From positions 1,116,001 to 1,180,000 of the forward strand of contig NZ_JACHNV010000001.1 in NCBI RefSeq assembly GCF_014199535.1: a DNA stretch of 64,000 nucleotides, written 5' to 3'. Under the pieces are notes generated by a model. It searched no databases. It was given only the letters and a program-made list of their open reading frames with translations, and had not been told where the DNA came from. Positions 27,801 to 36,215 of the stretch are shown here, one piece after another (position 1 is the first letter of the stretch; the number at the start of each line of letters is the position of its first letter). A program made the translations under genes and the position numbers. This stretch comes from Hymenobacter latericoloratus. GTDB taxonomy: Bacteria; Bacteroidota; Bacteroidia; Cytophagales; Hymenobacteraceae.

Positions 27801-28570
27801 ACGAAATTGGACTGCTGGTGCGCGAGTACAACCAGATGCTGCTGAAGCTGGAGGAAAGCAAGCAGGAGCTGGCTACCCAGGAAAAGGAGGCGGCCTGGCG
27901 CGAAATGGCCCGGCAGGTGGCCCACGAAATCAAGAACCCGCTGACGCCCATGAAGCTGAGTCTGCAGTTTCTGCAGCGCGCTATTCAGGACCGGCGCCCC
28001 AACCTGGATGAGCTGATGAACAAAGTGTCGCAGACGCTCATTACCCAAATTGACGTACTGACCGACATTGCCACTTCCTTCAGCAACTTCACCAACCTGC
28101 CTGCCATGCGCCCCGAGCGCCTCGACGTAGCGCCCATTCTGCGGCGGTGCGTGGGGCTGCACCAGGGTGGGGCAAGCGGGGCCGGCATCCGGCTGGTGCT
28201 GCCCGACGATGCCGAAACCGGCCGCTATGTAGTATTCGCCGACGAAAGTCTGCTGGTGCGCACCTTCAACAATCTGCTGATTAATGCCCTGCAGGCCATT
28301 CCACCGGGTCGGGTGCCTGAGGTAGAGGCCCGGCTGGAAGCCCGGCCCGACGACCGGGTCCGCATTTGCATTCAGGATAACGGCACGGGCATTCCGCCGG
28401 AGGTACAGGACAAAGTATTCGTGCCCAACTTCACCACCAAGGAAAAGGGCTCGGGCATTGGCCTGGCCGTAGCCCGGCGCGGCATTGAAAGCGCCGGCGG
28501 GCGCATCTGGTTCGAGACGGAAGAAGGAAAAGGAACGTCTTTCTGCATCGAGCTACCTCTGGCCGGGTAA
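24827..28570 (+). CDS. Large orphan membrane sensor histidine kinase
   Basis: A 1247-residue kinase starting with TTG at 24827; an upstream in-frame ATG (24755) lies in a terminator stem. Layout: an N-terminal helix (about 5-24); a periplasmic region to about 200; a run of seven to nine helices (about 205-480); a second extracytoplasmic region (about 485-740); a further helix (about 745-770) and another near 795-815; a third sensor region to about 940; a helix near 950-970; a HAMP-like linker; then a HisKA domain with phospho-acceptor His1033 in RQVAHEIKNPLTPMK. The ATPase domain has NNLLINALQAIP, DNGTGIP, FVPNFTTK and GSGIGLAV. The core resembles NtrY-type kinases. No response regulator gene is adjacent, so its partner is elsewhere. 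A long outer-membrane protein gene follows. Confidence 0.9.
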   Translation: MKSFRYPPVWLLALALLCFGGAYLSNRYSQNPEVALQTSATRLQELLMEAELTGERESTDVLQRLATRRVSFQNLASHTTFPTFIFRGDQLVYWSSHSVRPDPEQATQRYHERLLETRFGKFLVLRHTEAPYVVLTYIPLEISYGISNRYLREGNGQGIFQGQNVRLVVDKAASTRPRLVSNEGNYLFSIESLQADPITGKYLPLLLLLLGVGFYIAAWACVARQQFRQGPAWAGALAIVVPLGGLRAVMLYFGLPFSFLEIRLFDPRVYAASWFSPSLGDLLLNAGLFVVASYYVLLLFRRYGVLRFTQRVRGVPQRVALGAVTVLTFYGLLEMLFDFYASSFSNSQLILDITQDIQVNLFKVLLVVAIVLHTGSYLVSFYILSQLFTGIVRPSTRNAGLVLLMASAVVFLGTGVGVGQVHATILGITLLFFFVLRLTGLKSSGVVLPYQVYLFIFLMLGVSSAVGALALYEDFNRQLQVNKQNVASNLLTDNDLQGEYLLVERGQEMARDPVLRTLLASPFVNLDLIRQKVVKYYLRDYFNKYEVRVIVFNPAGRGVAVGGSLEQTRSFLLQNATPTDHPNIFLIRDGSNLFNSRRYVAFFPVPTPTPEVEEGPSTIVLELSLKKLTANSVVPELLVDQKFFQPRLGTELSYGGYQKGQLVYSEGDFDYVNRLPASLFRDAHLYSTGVALEGYHHLAVKATDASGRMVVVTTATYSFSDWLANFSFLFLAHSFCWLLLMGAFLLARGQYREVLRTNFSTKIQLFLNFGILVPLIVVSVAIASQVTNAYKHDLLRTYQRRGQAVQENLLKNRDLLTDPGNRPYLVDLAENVAALTETDLNLYDAQGELLVSSQPSIFEANLLSSLMNPQAVSALKEGGQPRVLLTERAGTLSFNALYLPLRAAGVVQSGRPGAVLGYVGIPFFDSEKDLDNKLTELVSTILNIFTVMFILFLALTFLASRILTQPLKLITEKLRQTTLTGQNEMLAYESEDEIGLLVREYNQMLLKLEESKQELATQEKEAAWREMARQVAHEIKNPLTPMKLSLQFLQRAIQDRRPNLDELMNKVSQTLITQIDVLTDIATSFSNFTNLPAMRPERLDVAPILRRCVGLHQGGASGAGIRLVLPDDAETGRYVVFADESLLVRTFNNLLINALQAIPPGRVPEVEARLEARPDDRVRICIQDNGTGIPPEVQDKVFVPNFTTKEKGSGIGLAVARRGIESAGGRIWFETEEGKGTSFCIELPLAG

Positions 28571-28754
28571 GAACCTGTCAGGACCGCCGGACCGGTTTGC
28601 GTCCGGGCCGCTTGCCCCGTAAGGTTTGGCAGGGTGGCGGGGGGAGGACTGTTCCGGTGCGCCGCCGTCAACCGGCCGGGGCGGCGAGTGGCACGAATTC
28701 AGGCGGCTCCGGCGTTATGGTGGCCCTGGCTTTCCGGCTTCGTATTTTTACTGA

Positions 28755-31700
28755 ATGATCAGCAGCTCTACGCCTTTTTTCCTGCGCTTTTGGGTGCTGC
28801 TGGCGGGGCTGCTGACGATGACCGGAACGGCCCGCGCCCAGCAGCGGGCCGATGCGCCACCCACTACCCGCCGCTGCACCTGGGTACGGCTGCTGCCCAA
28901 CCGGGATACTACCGAGTTCCGGCTGCGCGATTCCCTGACCGTAGTACCTACTTCGGTGAGCATTGATGGCCGCTCGGTAGCCTACGACCCCACCACCGAT
29001 CAGTACCGCTTCGTGCGGCCCGCTACCCGCTTCCCGGCGCCCGAGGCTGGCCGGCCCGATATTGTGCTGCCCGGTGGTCCCGACTCGGTGTTGGTATGCT
29101 ACCGGGTGCTGCCGGTGCAGCTGGCGGCGGCCCGCTACCTGCGCCCGGCCCGACAAATGGACAGCGTGCAGTTCTGGCGGCGCCCCTCGGAGCTGGGGCT
29201 GCAGGACTTTGCCGTGAAAGAGCAGATCCTGAGCACACCGGGCATCAATAAAACTGGTAATCTCTCGCGGGGCGTGTCGTTTGGCAATGCCCAGAACGTG
29301 TTCGTCAACTCCTCGCTGAACCTGCAGCTGGAAGGCCGCCTGACGGACCAGATTAACCTGACAGCCGCCATTTCCGACCAGAACGTGCCCTTCCAGCCCG
29401 AGGGCAATACCCAGCAGCTGCAGGAGTTTGACCGCATCTACATTACCCTGACGCACCCCCGCTGGAACCTGACGGCCGGCGACGTGGTGCTGCGCAACAA
29501 GCCCGATTACTTTCTGCGGTTCTACAAGAACATTCAGGGGGCGGCCCTGGAAACCAACTTCGGGCAGTTGCCCGTGGGTGGGTTCGGGGGCGGCGTGGGG
29601 CCGGGCGTGAGCAATCCGCAGCTGTTTCAGTATCCTAATGCCGCGGGCACCAGCACCGGCACCTTCGTGACGGTGCCGCCTACCGTGCCCCCACCCGCCG
29701 GCTCGGGCGCCACCCAAAACGGTCTGCCCACCAGCCCGAATAGCCCCATTGGCGTTACGCCCAACGGGGTAGGGCCGAACGGCGTGAGCCAGACGGTGAC
29801 AACTGGCGCTAGCGGATTGCGGCGCGGCGGTCTGTTGTCGTTTAAGCCGGGTGAAGCGTTTGCTACCACCTCCGTGGCGGCCGGGGTAGCCAAGGGCAAG
29901 TTTGCCAGCATCGATATTGCGCCCCTGGAAAACGTGCAGGGGCCCTACCGCCTGCGCGGGCCCAACGGTGAGCAGTTCATCATCATTCTGGCCAACTCCG
30001 AGCGGGTGTACCTGGATGGGCGCCTGTTGGTGCGCGGGTTCGATTTCGATTATGTTATCGACTACAACCAGGCCGAGCTGACGTTTTCGCCCCGCCACCT
30101 GATTACCCGCAACTCCCGCATCAAGGTCGATTTCGAGTACTCCGACTTCAACTACGCCCGCTCGCTGCTGCAAGCCAGCCACTACCAGCAGCTGGGGCGC
30201 CTGCAGGTGCACGCCAACTTCTACCGCGAATCCGACAACCCGGATAACTCGCCCAATCTCAGCCTGAAGGAATCGGAGAAGCGGCTGCTGCGCTCCATTG
30301 GTGACAACGTGAGTCAGGCCATTGTACCCGGCGTGGATACCGTGGCCTACGACCGCCAGCAGGTGCAGTACCGCCAGGAAACCCAGCTCGACCCCACCAC
30401 CCAGCAGCCGGTAACCGTATTTGTGTATCCGCCCCGGGACACTACGCGGGCCGTGTACAACGTGCGCTTTACCAACGTAGGAGCCGGGCAGGGCAGCTAT
30501 AACCTGGGCACCAGCCCCGAAGATGCCCGCGCCAACGGCCGCGTTTATCAGTTTGTGGGACGGGGCCGGGGTGCCTATGAGCCCATCCGGGTGTTGCCCA
30601 CGCCCCTGCAAAAGCAGCTGATGACCGTTGGGACCAGCTACCAGCTCGATTCCACGGCGACGGTGTTCGTGGACCTGGCGGCTTCCACCCTCGATCTGAA
30701 CCGGTTTTCGCCGGAGGCAGCGCAGGGGCGGGCCATGCGGGTAGGTTACGTGGTGCAGGACCGGCCGGTGCGCCTGCCGGGCCTGCGGGGCTACAAGCTG
30801 CGCAGCGCCCTCGACTACGAGTACACCAGCCGCCGCTTTGCGCCCATCGACCGGTACCGCGACATTGAGTTTGACCGGAACTGGAGCACCTCGAACACGC
30901 TTATTACCAACAATCAGCAACCCCGCGAAGACAACATTCTCAATGCCTCGGTGGGGGTAGTGAAGGATGCCGACAACGCCGTAGGCTACCGCCTGAGCCG
31001 GCGCTACCGGGCCGGCGAGGTAAGCGGGGTGCAGCACTGGGTAGATGCGGCCCGGCAGGTGGGGCCGGTGCAGCTGCGCGGCAATCTGTTTCTGCTAAAC
31101 TCGGAAGCCGGCCGCCGACAGTCGCGCTGGGCGCGGGGCGAGGCTACGGCCCGTTACGTGGGTGGCCCCGTGGTGCCCGGCTACGCCTACCGCTTCGACA
31201 AAAACCGGGTGGCCCGGCCCGCCGGCGACTCCCTGACCTCGGCTAACTACTTCGATGAGCACGCCCTGTTCGTGCAAAGCCGCGACTCGGCCCGCACCCG
31301 CTTCCGGCTGGATTACAGCTACCGCCGCGACCAGGCGCCCAACCCCGAGCAAACCCGCCTGCAGGAGCGGGGCCGCGCCCAAACCTGGCAGGGCAGCCTC
31401 ACTTCCCGCCTCAGCGCCACCCAGGACCTGGCTGTGCTGGCTACCTACCGCGACCTGGCCGCCCGCGACTCGGCGCGGCAGCGCACGGTGCTAGGCAAGC
31501 TCGACTGGAACGCCAGCTTTTTCCAGCAGCTGCTGCGGTCCGAGCTCAGCTACGCCGTGGCCACGGGCCGGGAGCTGCGGCGCGACTACACGTTTCTGCC
31601 GGTACCCAACGGCCAGGGCACGCACTACTACGGCGGCGACGCTAATACCAACGGCCGGCAGGACAAAGACGAGTTTTTCGAGGCCCAAACCCCCGACGCG

Positions 31701-32600
31701 CAGTACCGCACCCACATCAAGGTGTTTCTGCCCACCGACGACTACATTCCGGCCTTCACCAACCGCTTCAGCTACCGCCTGACCACCAGTGCCCCGCGCG
31801 GCTGGCGGGAGCTGCCGGGTCTGCGGGGCTTTGTAGGGCGCTTCTCGGCCCTGAGCACGGTTACCCTGGACCGCCGCACCACCGAGAACACGCTGTCCTC
31901 GCGCCTGAACCCGTTTGCCTTCCAGACCGCCGATTCCTTGCTGCTGAGTTTGAATAAGCTGCTGCGTAACACGCTCTATTTCAACCGGTCTAACCCCATC
32001 TTCGGGGCCGAGTTTACGGTGCAGCAAACCCAGCAGAAAGTGCTCCTGACCCAGGGCTCCGATACGCGCAACCTGGCCAGCCAGAGCCTGCTGTTGCGCC
32101 GCACATTGGCGCAGACGTTTACGGGGCGCTTCACGGCTACCCGCAGCATCCGCGAAAACCTGTCGAACTACCTGATAACGCGCAACTTTCGGGTGCTGCA
32201 GTACGAACTGGCGCCGGAAATCAGCTACCAGCCTTCCAACGTGCTGCGCCTCACGGGCACCTACCTGCGCACTTCCAAGCAAAACACCGCCGGCCCCGAC
32301 GAAGATGCCGAGGGTACGTTTGATGAGCTGGGCGTGGAAACCCGCGTCAGCCAGGTGGGCAAGCGTACCCTTTCGGCTACTACCCGCTACGTGCGCGTGG
32401 GCTTCACCGGCGACCAGGGCTCGTTGGTGGGGCTGGAGATTCTGAATGCCCTGCGCCCCGGCAGCAACTTTACCTGGAATCTAAACCTGGAGCAGCGCCT
32501 CAGCAACGGCCTCAACGTCACGCTGGCCTACGACGGCCGCAAAGCCAACGGCCTGGGCGCCGTACACACCGGCCGCATGCAGGTATCGGTGCTGTTTTAG
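28755..32600 (+). CDS. Large predicted outer-membrane beta-barrel protein
   Basis: A 1281-residue exported protein. A signal peptide ends at TARAQ. The sequence after it is rich in alternating hydrophobic/polar strands, aromatic residues and Asn/Arg/Gln, typical of outer-membrane barrels, and lacks helical membrane segments. Residues of about 155-260 hold a block conserved across Bacteroidota surface proteins (NLSRGVSFGNAQNVFVNSSL, ISDQNVPFQPEGNTQQLQEF). That block is of the kind seen near the start of SprA/Sov-like proteins, but full SprA is about twice as long, so this assignment is tentative. A Pro/Gly/Thr-rich insert lies at about 275-365. The last strand ends in Phe (VSVLF), as in barrel C-termini. 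It follows the kinase by 184 bases. Confidence 0.7.
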   Translation: MISSSTPFFLRFWVLLAGLLTMTGTARAQQRADAPPTTRRCTWVRLLPNRDTTEFRLRDSLTVVPTSVSIDGRSVAYDPTTDQYRFVRPATRFPAPEAGRPDIVLPGGPDSVLVCYRVLPVQLAAARYLRPARQMDSVQFWRRPSELGLQDFAVKEQILSTPGINKTGNLSRGVSFGNAQNVFVNSSLNLQLEGRLTDQINLTAAISDQNVPFQPEGNTQQLQEFDRIYITLTHPRWNLTAGDVVLRNKPDYFLRFYKNIQGAALETNFGQLPVGGFGGGVGPGVSNPQLFQYPNAAGTSTGTFVTVPPTVPPPAGSGATQNGLPTSPNSPIGVTPNGVGPNGVSQTVTTGASGLRRGGLLSFKPGEAFATTSVAAGVAKGKFASIDIAPLENVQGPYRLRGPNGEQFIIILANSERVYLDGRLLVRGFDFDYVIDYNQAELTFSPRHLITRNSRIKVDFEYSDFNYARSLLQASHYQQLGRLQVHANFYRESDNPDNSPNLSLKESEKRLLRSIGDNVSQAIVPGVDTVAYDRQQVQYRQETQLDPTTQQPVTVFVYPPRDTTRAVYNVRFTNVGAGQGSYNLGTSPEDARANGRVYQFVGRGRGAYEPIRVLPTPLQKQLMTVGTSYQLDSTATVFVDLAASTLDLNRFSPEAAQGRAMRVGYVVQDRPVRLPGLRGYKLRSALDYEYTSRRFAPIDRYRDIEFDRNWSTSNTLITNNQQPREDNILNASVGVVKDADNAVGYRLSRRYRAGEVSGVQHWVDAARQVGPVQLRGNLFLLNSEAGRRQSRWARGEATARYVGGPVVPGYAYRFDKNRVARPAGDSLTSANYFDEHALFVQSRDSARTRFRLDYSYRRDQAPNPEQTRLQERGRAQTWQGSLTSRLSATQDLAVLATYRDLAARDSARQRTVLGKLDWNASFFQQLLRSELSYAVATGRELRRDYTFLPVPNGQGTHYYGGDANTNGRQDKDEFFEAQTPDAQYRTHIKVFLPTDDYIPAFTNRFSYRLTTSAPRGWRELPGLRGFVGRFSALSTVTLDRRTTENTLSSRLNPFAFQTADSLLLSLNKLLRNTLYFNRSNPIFGAEFTVQQTQQKVLLTQGSDTRNLASQSLLLRRTLAQTFTGRFTATRSIRENLSNYLITRNFRVLQYELAPEISYQPSNVLRLTGTYLRTSKQNTAGPDEDAEGTFDELGVETRVSQVGKRTLSATTRYVRVGFTGDQGSLVGLEILNALRPGSNFTWNLNLEQRLSNGLNVTLAYDGRKANGLGAVHTGRMQVSVLF

Positions 32601-32772
32601 GGAGGTTGTTAATTTAATGCAATGCTTATGCGTTCAACAACCCATCAAGCCACCGTGCAGAAATGATAACACATCTACCGCTTTACTGCTACCCCAAATG
32701 ATTAGCTAGAAATGCTTCGCGGTACTCAGTAGGTTATTGCTTTTGCATACAGTTCACACCCTAAACATTCTT

Positions 32773-33711
32773 GTGGTAAGACGTCGATATTTCCTGCTGC
32801 TCATAAGTTTTTTAGCCAACTGTGGGTTAGCATCCGGCACCGCTTATGGTCAGGTTCCCGAGGGCAAGGGGCAACTGCCCTACGCCAACGACTTCCTGTA
32901 CGTGGATCTATCGGGGAGAGCAATCAATAACCTGCCCCTGCATTGGGTGCAAACCCAGCGGGTAAGCAAGGGCCAGCCCCAGCAGCTGGAGCTGCTGAAT
33001 TTGCTGGTTCCGCGCCAGGTAGTAGAGGCCCAGCCGCCGCAAGAGAGGTCATCGGAAGCCCTGCTGGAAGACGAGCTGTTGATTGCTATGGCCATTCTGC
33101 CCGATAAGGAAACCGGCCGTGTAACCTGGGAGCCGGTTCGCCCCGATACGCTGGCGGCGGTGCGCCGCCTGAGCGTCGCCCGGCTCCTGGATGACTGCTA
33201 CGCCCGGGTGTACGCCTACGAAATCCAGCGGACGCATTTGTACAATCAGCTTACCCGGCGCACCGACGTGAAGCCACTGGTGGAGCGCGACGGACAGGTC
33301 TGGACGACGCCCAACGTAGTGCTAACCGAATACTTTCTGCTGCGCAACCGGCCCACGTACTGGCCCACAGCCGGCAACAACATCACCATCAACGTGCAGG
33401 CGCGCCCCTTCACCCGCGCCGATTTCAGGCAGGCCGGGCAAGTCAGCGCGAAAGACTCTTTTCCGTCCGTGGAGGCGGAATTGGGAACAAGCCTATTGCT
33501 GGAGGAAGTGCGCAATGGCATTTACACGTTCTGGTCGCTGGAACCCCTGATTGCGGATGGTCCGTTGAGAGATTATGGCTCCGTTGATATTCAGTTCAAG
33601 CCAGGGGTAGGCCTGGTGTCCGGCAAGTACAACCACTACTTCGGCATTCCCCAAAACAGTGCGGCCAACACCTTTTTCAAGGTTACCCGCATCACGAAGC
33701 TGAGTAACTAG
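32773..33711 (+). CDS. Secreted protein of unknown function
   Basis: No ATG fits the N-terminus. The GTG at 32773 gives MVRRRYFLLLISFLA, a normal signal peptide with a cleavage site near TAYGQ; an in-frame TTG at 32737 would extend it by 12 residues. The mature part of about 285 residues has no membrane segment and mixed alpha/beta composition, with no recognised domain. Its codon use matches the neighbours. The gene ends just before a perfect 33-bp inverted repeat that it shares, as a bidirectional end, with the convergent hexosaminidase gene. I do not recognise the family. Confidence 0.55.
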   Translation: MVRRRYFLLLISFLANCGLASGTAYGQVPEGKGQLPYANDFLYVDLSGRAINNLPLHWVQTQRVSKGQPQQLELLNLLVPRQVVEAQPPQERSSEALLEDELLIAMAILPDKETGRVTWEPVRPDTLAAVRRLSVARLLDDCYARVYAYEIQRTHLYNQLTRRTDVKPLVERDGQVWTTPNVVLTEYFLLRNRPTYWPTAGNNITINVQARPFTRADFRQAGQVSAKDSFPSVEAELGTSLLLEEVRNGIYTFWSLEPLIADGPLRDYGSVDIQFKPGVGLVSGKYNHYFGIPQNSAANTFFKVTRITKLSN

Positions 33712-33720
33712 ATTATGTTT

Positions 33721-33796
33721 AAGTAGATGAATGAGTAAGCAAAAAAGAGCAGCCGGTACGCCAGCTGCTCTTTTTTGCTTACTCATTCATCTACTT
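33721..33796. repeat. Perfect 33-bp inverted repeat, likely bidirectional terminator
   Basis: Arms 33721-33753 and 33764-33796 are perfectly complementary over 33 bases with a 10-base loop. A run of T follows the GC-rich top of the stem in either direction, as in an extended rho-independent terminator. The right arm covers the stop codon of the minus-strand hexosaminidase gene. It lies between convergent genes. The stem is far longer than needed for termination. Confidence 0.9.
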
Positions 33797-35899
33797 CGCC
33801 TCCACCAGCCGCCGGATGGCGGGCACTACGGCCAGCTCGGTTTGGCCGGCCGGGGCTTTGGCAGCATCCAGCTGTTTGAGGGCGTTGGCCTGCCAGGCGG
33901 GGGTAGGGGCCTGGCCTTTCTCCAGCAGCCGGAGGCGCTCCAGACCTAGGGTAGCCACGGTTTTCAGGCGAACGGAGTGGGGGGCGTACTCCTGGAGGCT
34001 AGGGTTTTGCTTGAGTATTGGTTGCACCAGCGCGTCGTTGGCCTGCCAGTATTCCAGCTCATTGGTGAGGTAGGCCACCAGCGCCTTGCCCGGCTGGCCC
34101 TGCAGGTTGTTGCCCGCGGCCGTGCGGCGGTAGGCCAGCAGCCCATCCACGGCCACGCCAAACTGCCGGGCCTCTTCCGACTCCGAGGGCGCGGCGTCAA
34201 CCAAACGGTTGAGCGGGGTTTGGGTGGTGTATTTGAACCCTTGGAAATGGCGCTTGTACTCTTTCACGGGCTCCAGCACCTGGGCCAGGGTGCGCAGCGG
34301 CGCTACGGCCGTTTGCCGGCCGCCGGCCAGCTGGGTCAGGAGCTGCTCGGGGGCGCGGCGGTGGCGCAGGTCCAGCGTTTCTAGCTGCTTACTGACCAGG
34401 GCCAGGCGGCGGTACATATCGGGCACGTCGCGGACGGTGCCGGCGCTCCAGAGGCGCTCGGCCACGGCGGCGGCCCGGGGCCAGATGCGCGAATCCACGA
34501 TGACGGAATCGGCAAACTCGCTCCACATGGTGGCTTCGCCGCCCAGCACCAGCTTCTGCTGCTCCGGGGTTAGGGGCGCGTCCTGGGGTAGGGGGTCGGG
34601 CAGGTAATGCGAGGCGGCGGTCAGGTTCAGGTCGATGTAGTAGCCGTTGGAAAGCAGGGTCGCGTGGCCGGCCTTGGCGGCCTCGTAGAGGCCTTTCTTA
34701 CCGCGCCAGCTCTGAACGACGGCATCCTTGGGCAGGTCGGGGCCCAGAATTTCGTCCCAGCCCACCATCTTTTTCTGGTAGCGCGTCAGCATCTGCAGTA
34801 CCCGGCGGCTGAAGTAGCTCTGCAGGGCGTGGCTATCGGGCTGGCCCTTGGCATTGACAAAGCCCTGCTGCTTCATGAAGGCCGCAATACGCGGATTGCG
34901 CTTCCACTGGCGGCCGTCGTTTTCATCACCCCCGATGTGGAAGTACGGGTCCGGAAACAGGCCGGTCATTTCGCTTAGCAGCGAATCAATCAGCGTGTAG
35001 GTGGTTTCGCGGGAAGGGTCCAGGGCAATGTTGAGCACGCCCCATTTGCGCGCCACGCCATAAATAGAGTCATTGGGAGCCAGGCGGGGGTAGGCGGCCA
35101 GCCAGGCCGTGGCGTGGCCGGGCATGTCCAGCTCGGGCACTACCCGAATACCGCGCCGGGCCGCATACTGAATCACGTCGCGCACCTGCTGCTGGGTGTA
35201 GAACTGCCCTTCGCCGCCCACAGTGTGTAGGCGCGGAAACAGCTTGCTTTCCACCCGAAAGCCCTGGTCATCGGCCAAGTGCCAGTGCATCACGTTGAAC
35301 TTGGTGGCCCACATGCCATCCAGGTTGCGCTTAATCACCGAAACGGGCATAAAGTGGCGGGCCGGGTCCATGAGCAGTCCGCGCCACGGGAAGCGCGGGG
35401 CGTCCACCACGTCAACTTCGGGCAGCCATACCGTCTTTTTCTCGGGGGTAGCCAGCTGGCGCAGTGTGGCCAGGCCACGCAGAATGCCCAGGTGGGTAGG
35501 GGCGTTCAGGGCCACGCCCATGGGCGTCACGCGCAGGGTGTACGACTCGTCTTCGCCCAGCTTCAGCAGCTCGCCCGGCCGGCCGTACTGCAGTACCATG
35601 CTGGCCGTGGGCATGGGGGAGGTTTGCCTACGTGAGGGGCCTACCCCCGTCCGGCCGGGCAACAGGGCCGGCAGCACCAGCTGCTCTACCGCCTGCGCCA
35701 CCGCCGAATCGGCGGCCTGGCTGGCGGCCGTTTGGGTGGGCGTAAACACCTGCCACGACAGATCGGGCTTGACGGTGAAGCGGCTCTGGCCCCAGGTGGC
35801 CTGGGTGGGCACGGGCAGCAGCATCCGCGTGTCGGGGGTGGTTTGGGCGGCCAGCGGGCCAGCCAGCAGCAGCAGCAAGAACAGGAAAGGGCGCATCAT
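33791..35899 (-). CDS. Secreted beta-N-acetylhexosaminidase (GH20)
   Basis: A 702-residue exported glycoside hydrolase. Signal peptide at 1-18 (AGPLAAQ). An N-terminal GH20b-like domain runs to about 165. The catalytic TIM barrel begins with RFPWRGLLMDPARHF. WHLADDQGFR and PELDMPGHATAWL are typical. The catalytic Asp325-Glu326 pair lies in HIGGDEND; in this family Asp orients the substrate acetamido group and Glu is the acid. W residues in VQSWRGKKG and EATMWSE line the sugar pocket. A C-terminal helical region of about 150 residues follows. It releases terminal GlcNAc/GalNAc, for example from chitin or peptidoglycan fragments. A weak -7-like box (TACCTTCG) lies at 35923-35930. Confidence 0.94.
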   Translation of the reverse strand: MMRPFLFLLLLLAGPLAAQTTPDTRMLLPVPTQATWGQSRFTVKPDLSWQVFTPTQTAASQAADSAVAQAVEQLVLPALLPGRTGVGPSRRQTSPMPTASMVLQYGRPGELLKLGEDESYTLRVTPMGVALNAPTHLGILRGLATLRQLATPEKKTVWLPEVDVVDAPRFPWRGLLMDPARHFMPVSVIKRNLDGMWATKFNVMHWHLADDQGFRVESKLFPRLHTVGGEGQFYTQQQVRDVIQYAARRGIRVVPELDMPGHATAWLAAYPRLAPNDSIYGVARKWGVLNIALDPSRETTYTLIDSLLSEMTGLFPDPYFHIGGDENDGRQWKRNPRIAAFMKQQGFVNAKGQPDSHALQSYFSRRVLQMLTRYQKKMVGWDEILGPDLPKDAVVQSWRGKKGLYEAAKAGHATLLSNGYYIDLNLTAASHYLPDPLPQDAPLTPEQQKLVLGGEATMWSEFADSVIVDSRIWPRAAAVAERLWSAGTVRDVPDMYRRLALVSKQLETLDLRHRRAPEQLLTQLAGGRQTAVAPLRTLAQVLEPVKEYKRHFQGFKYTTQTPLNRLVDAAPSESEEARQFGVAVDGLLAYRRTAAGNNLQGQPGKALVAYLTNELEYWQANDALVQPILKQNPSLQEYAPHSVRLKTVATLGLERLRLLEKGQAPTPAWQANALKQLDAAKAPAGQTELAVVPAIRRLVEAK

Positions 35900-36213
35900 G
35901 GAAAGGAAGTAGGCAGAGAAGCGAAGGTAGCAAGCCCCGCGCCAGAAGTAACAATCGTTGTGGCGAGGACCCCGATGCCACCCTGCCCTACCAGTTCCCT
36001 ACCCCCCGAAACGCAACAAGCCCTTGAAGACTGTCATGGCGAGCAGCGCGAAGCCATCCGTCCTGACCACTGTGCTACCCCCTGAAACGTGACAAGCCCT
36101 TGACGACTGTGCGAGCGTCAAGGGCTTGTCACGTTATAGAACTTGTCACAGAAGAAACTACGGGCGTGTCATGGCGTCGTCGTGCCTCCTCGCCATGACA
36201 CGCCCGTAGTTTC
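35900..36213. other. Gene-free region with composite palindromic repeat
   Basis: A 314-base gap between the start of the hexosaminidase gene and the end of the DUF58 gene. It contains a possible hexosaminidase promoter box near 35923-35930, two degenerate tandem copies (about 35950-36028 and 36033-36104) of an about 75-base unit, and two hairpins described separately. No coding frame is convincing. Confidence 0.7.
36032..36135. repeat. Dispersed palindromic repeat, copy 1
   Basis: Starts with TGTCATGGCGAGCAGCGCGA and runs into a perfect 20-bp hairpin (36086-36105, 36116-36135) with loop ACTGTGCGAG. The 44-base hairpin core at 36089-36132 is identical to that at 50533-50576, and the preceding ~55 bases are closely similar. 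A third, degenerate copy lies near 55550-55690. No coding content. Confidence 0.85.
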
Positions 36214-36215
36214 TT
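36152..36215 (-). terminator. Long hairpin at the end of the moxR-DUF58 operon
   Basis: Perfect 25-bp inverted repeat (36152-36176, 36191-36215) with a 14-base loop. The right arm includes part of the DUF58 stop codon. The stem contains the TGTCATGGCG word of the dispersed repeat. No long T-run follows, so termination efficiency is uncertain, but the position fits an mRNA 3'-end structure. Confidence 0.6.

Noticed and set aside
28668..31037. A long open frame on the minus strand (789 codons)
   Set aside because: It is antisense to the large outer-membrane protein gene, has no conserved motifs, and such frames are common opposite GC-rich genes.
36032..36135. Complete insertion sequence
   Set aside because: No transposase frame lies in or beside the repeat; it is too short and palindromic throughout.
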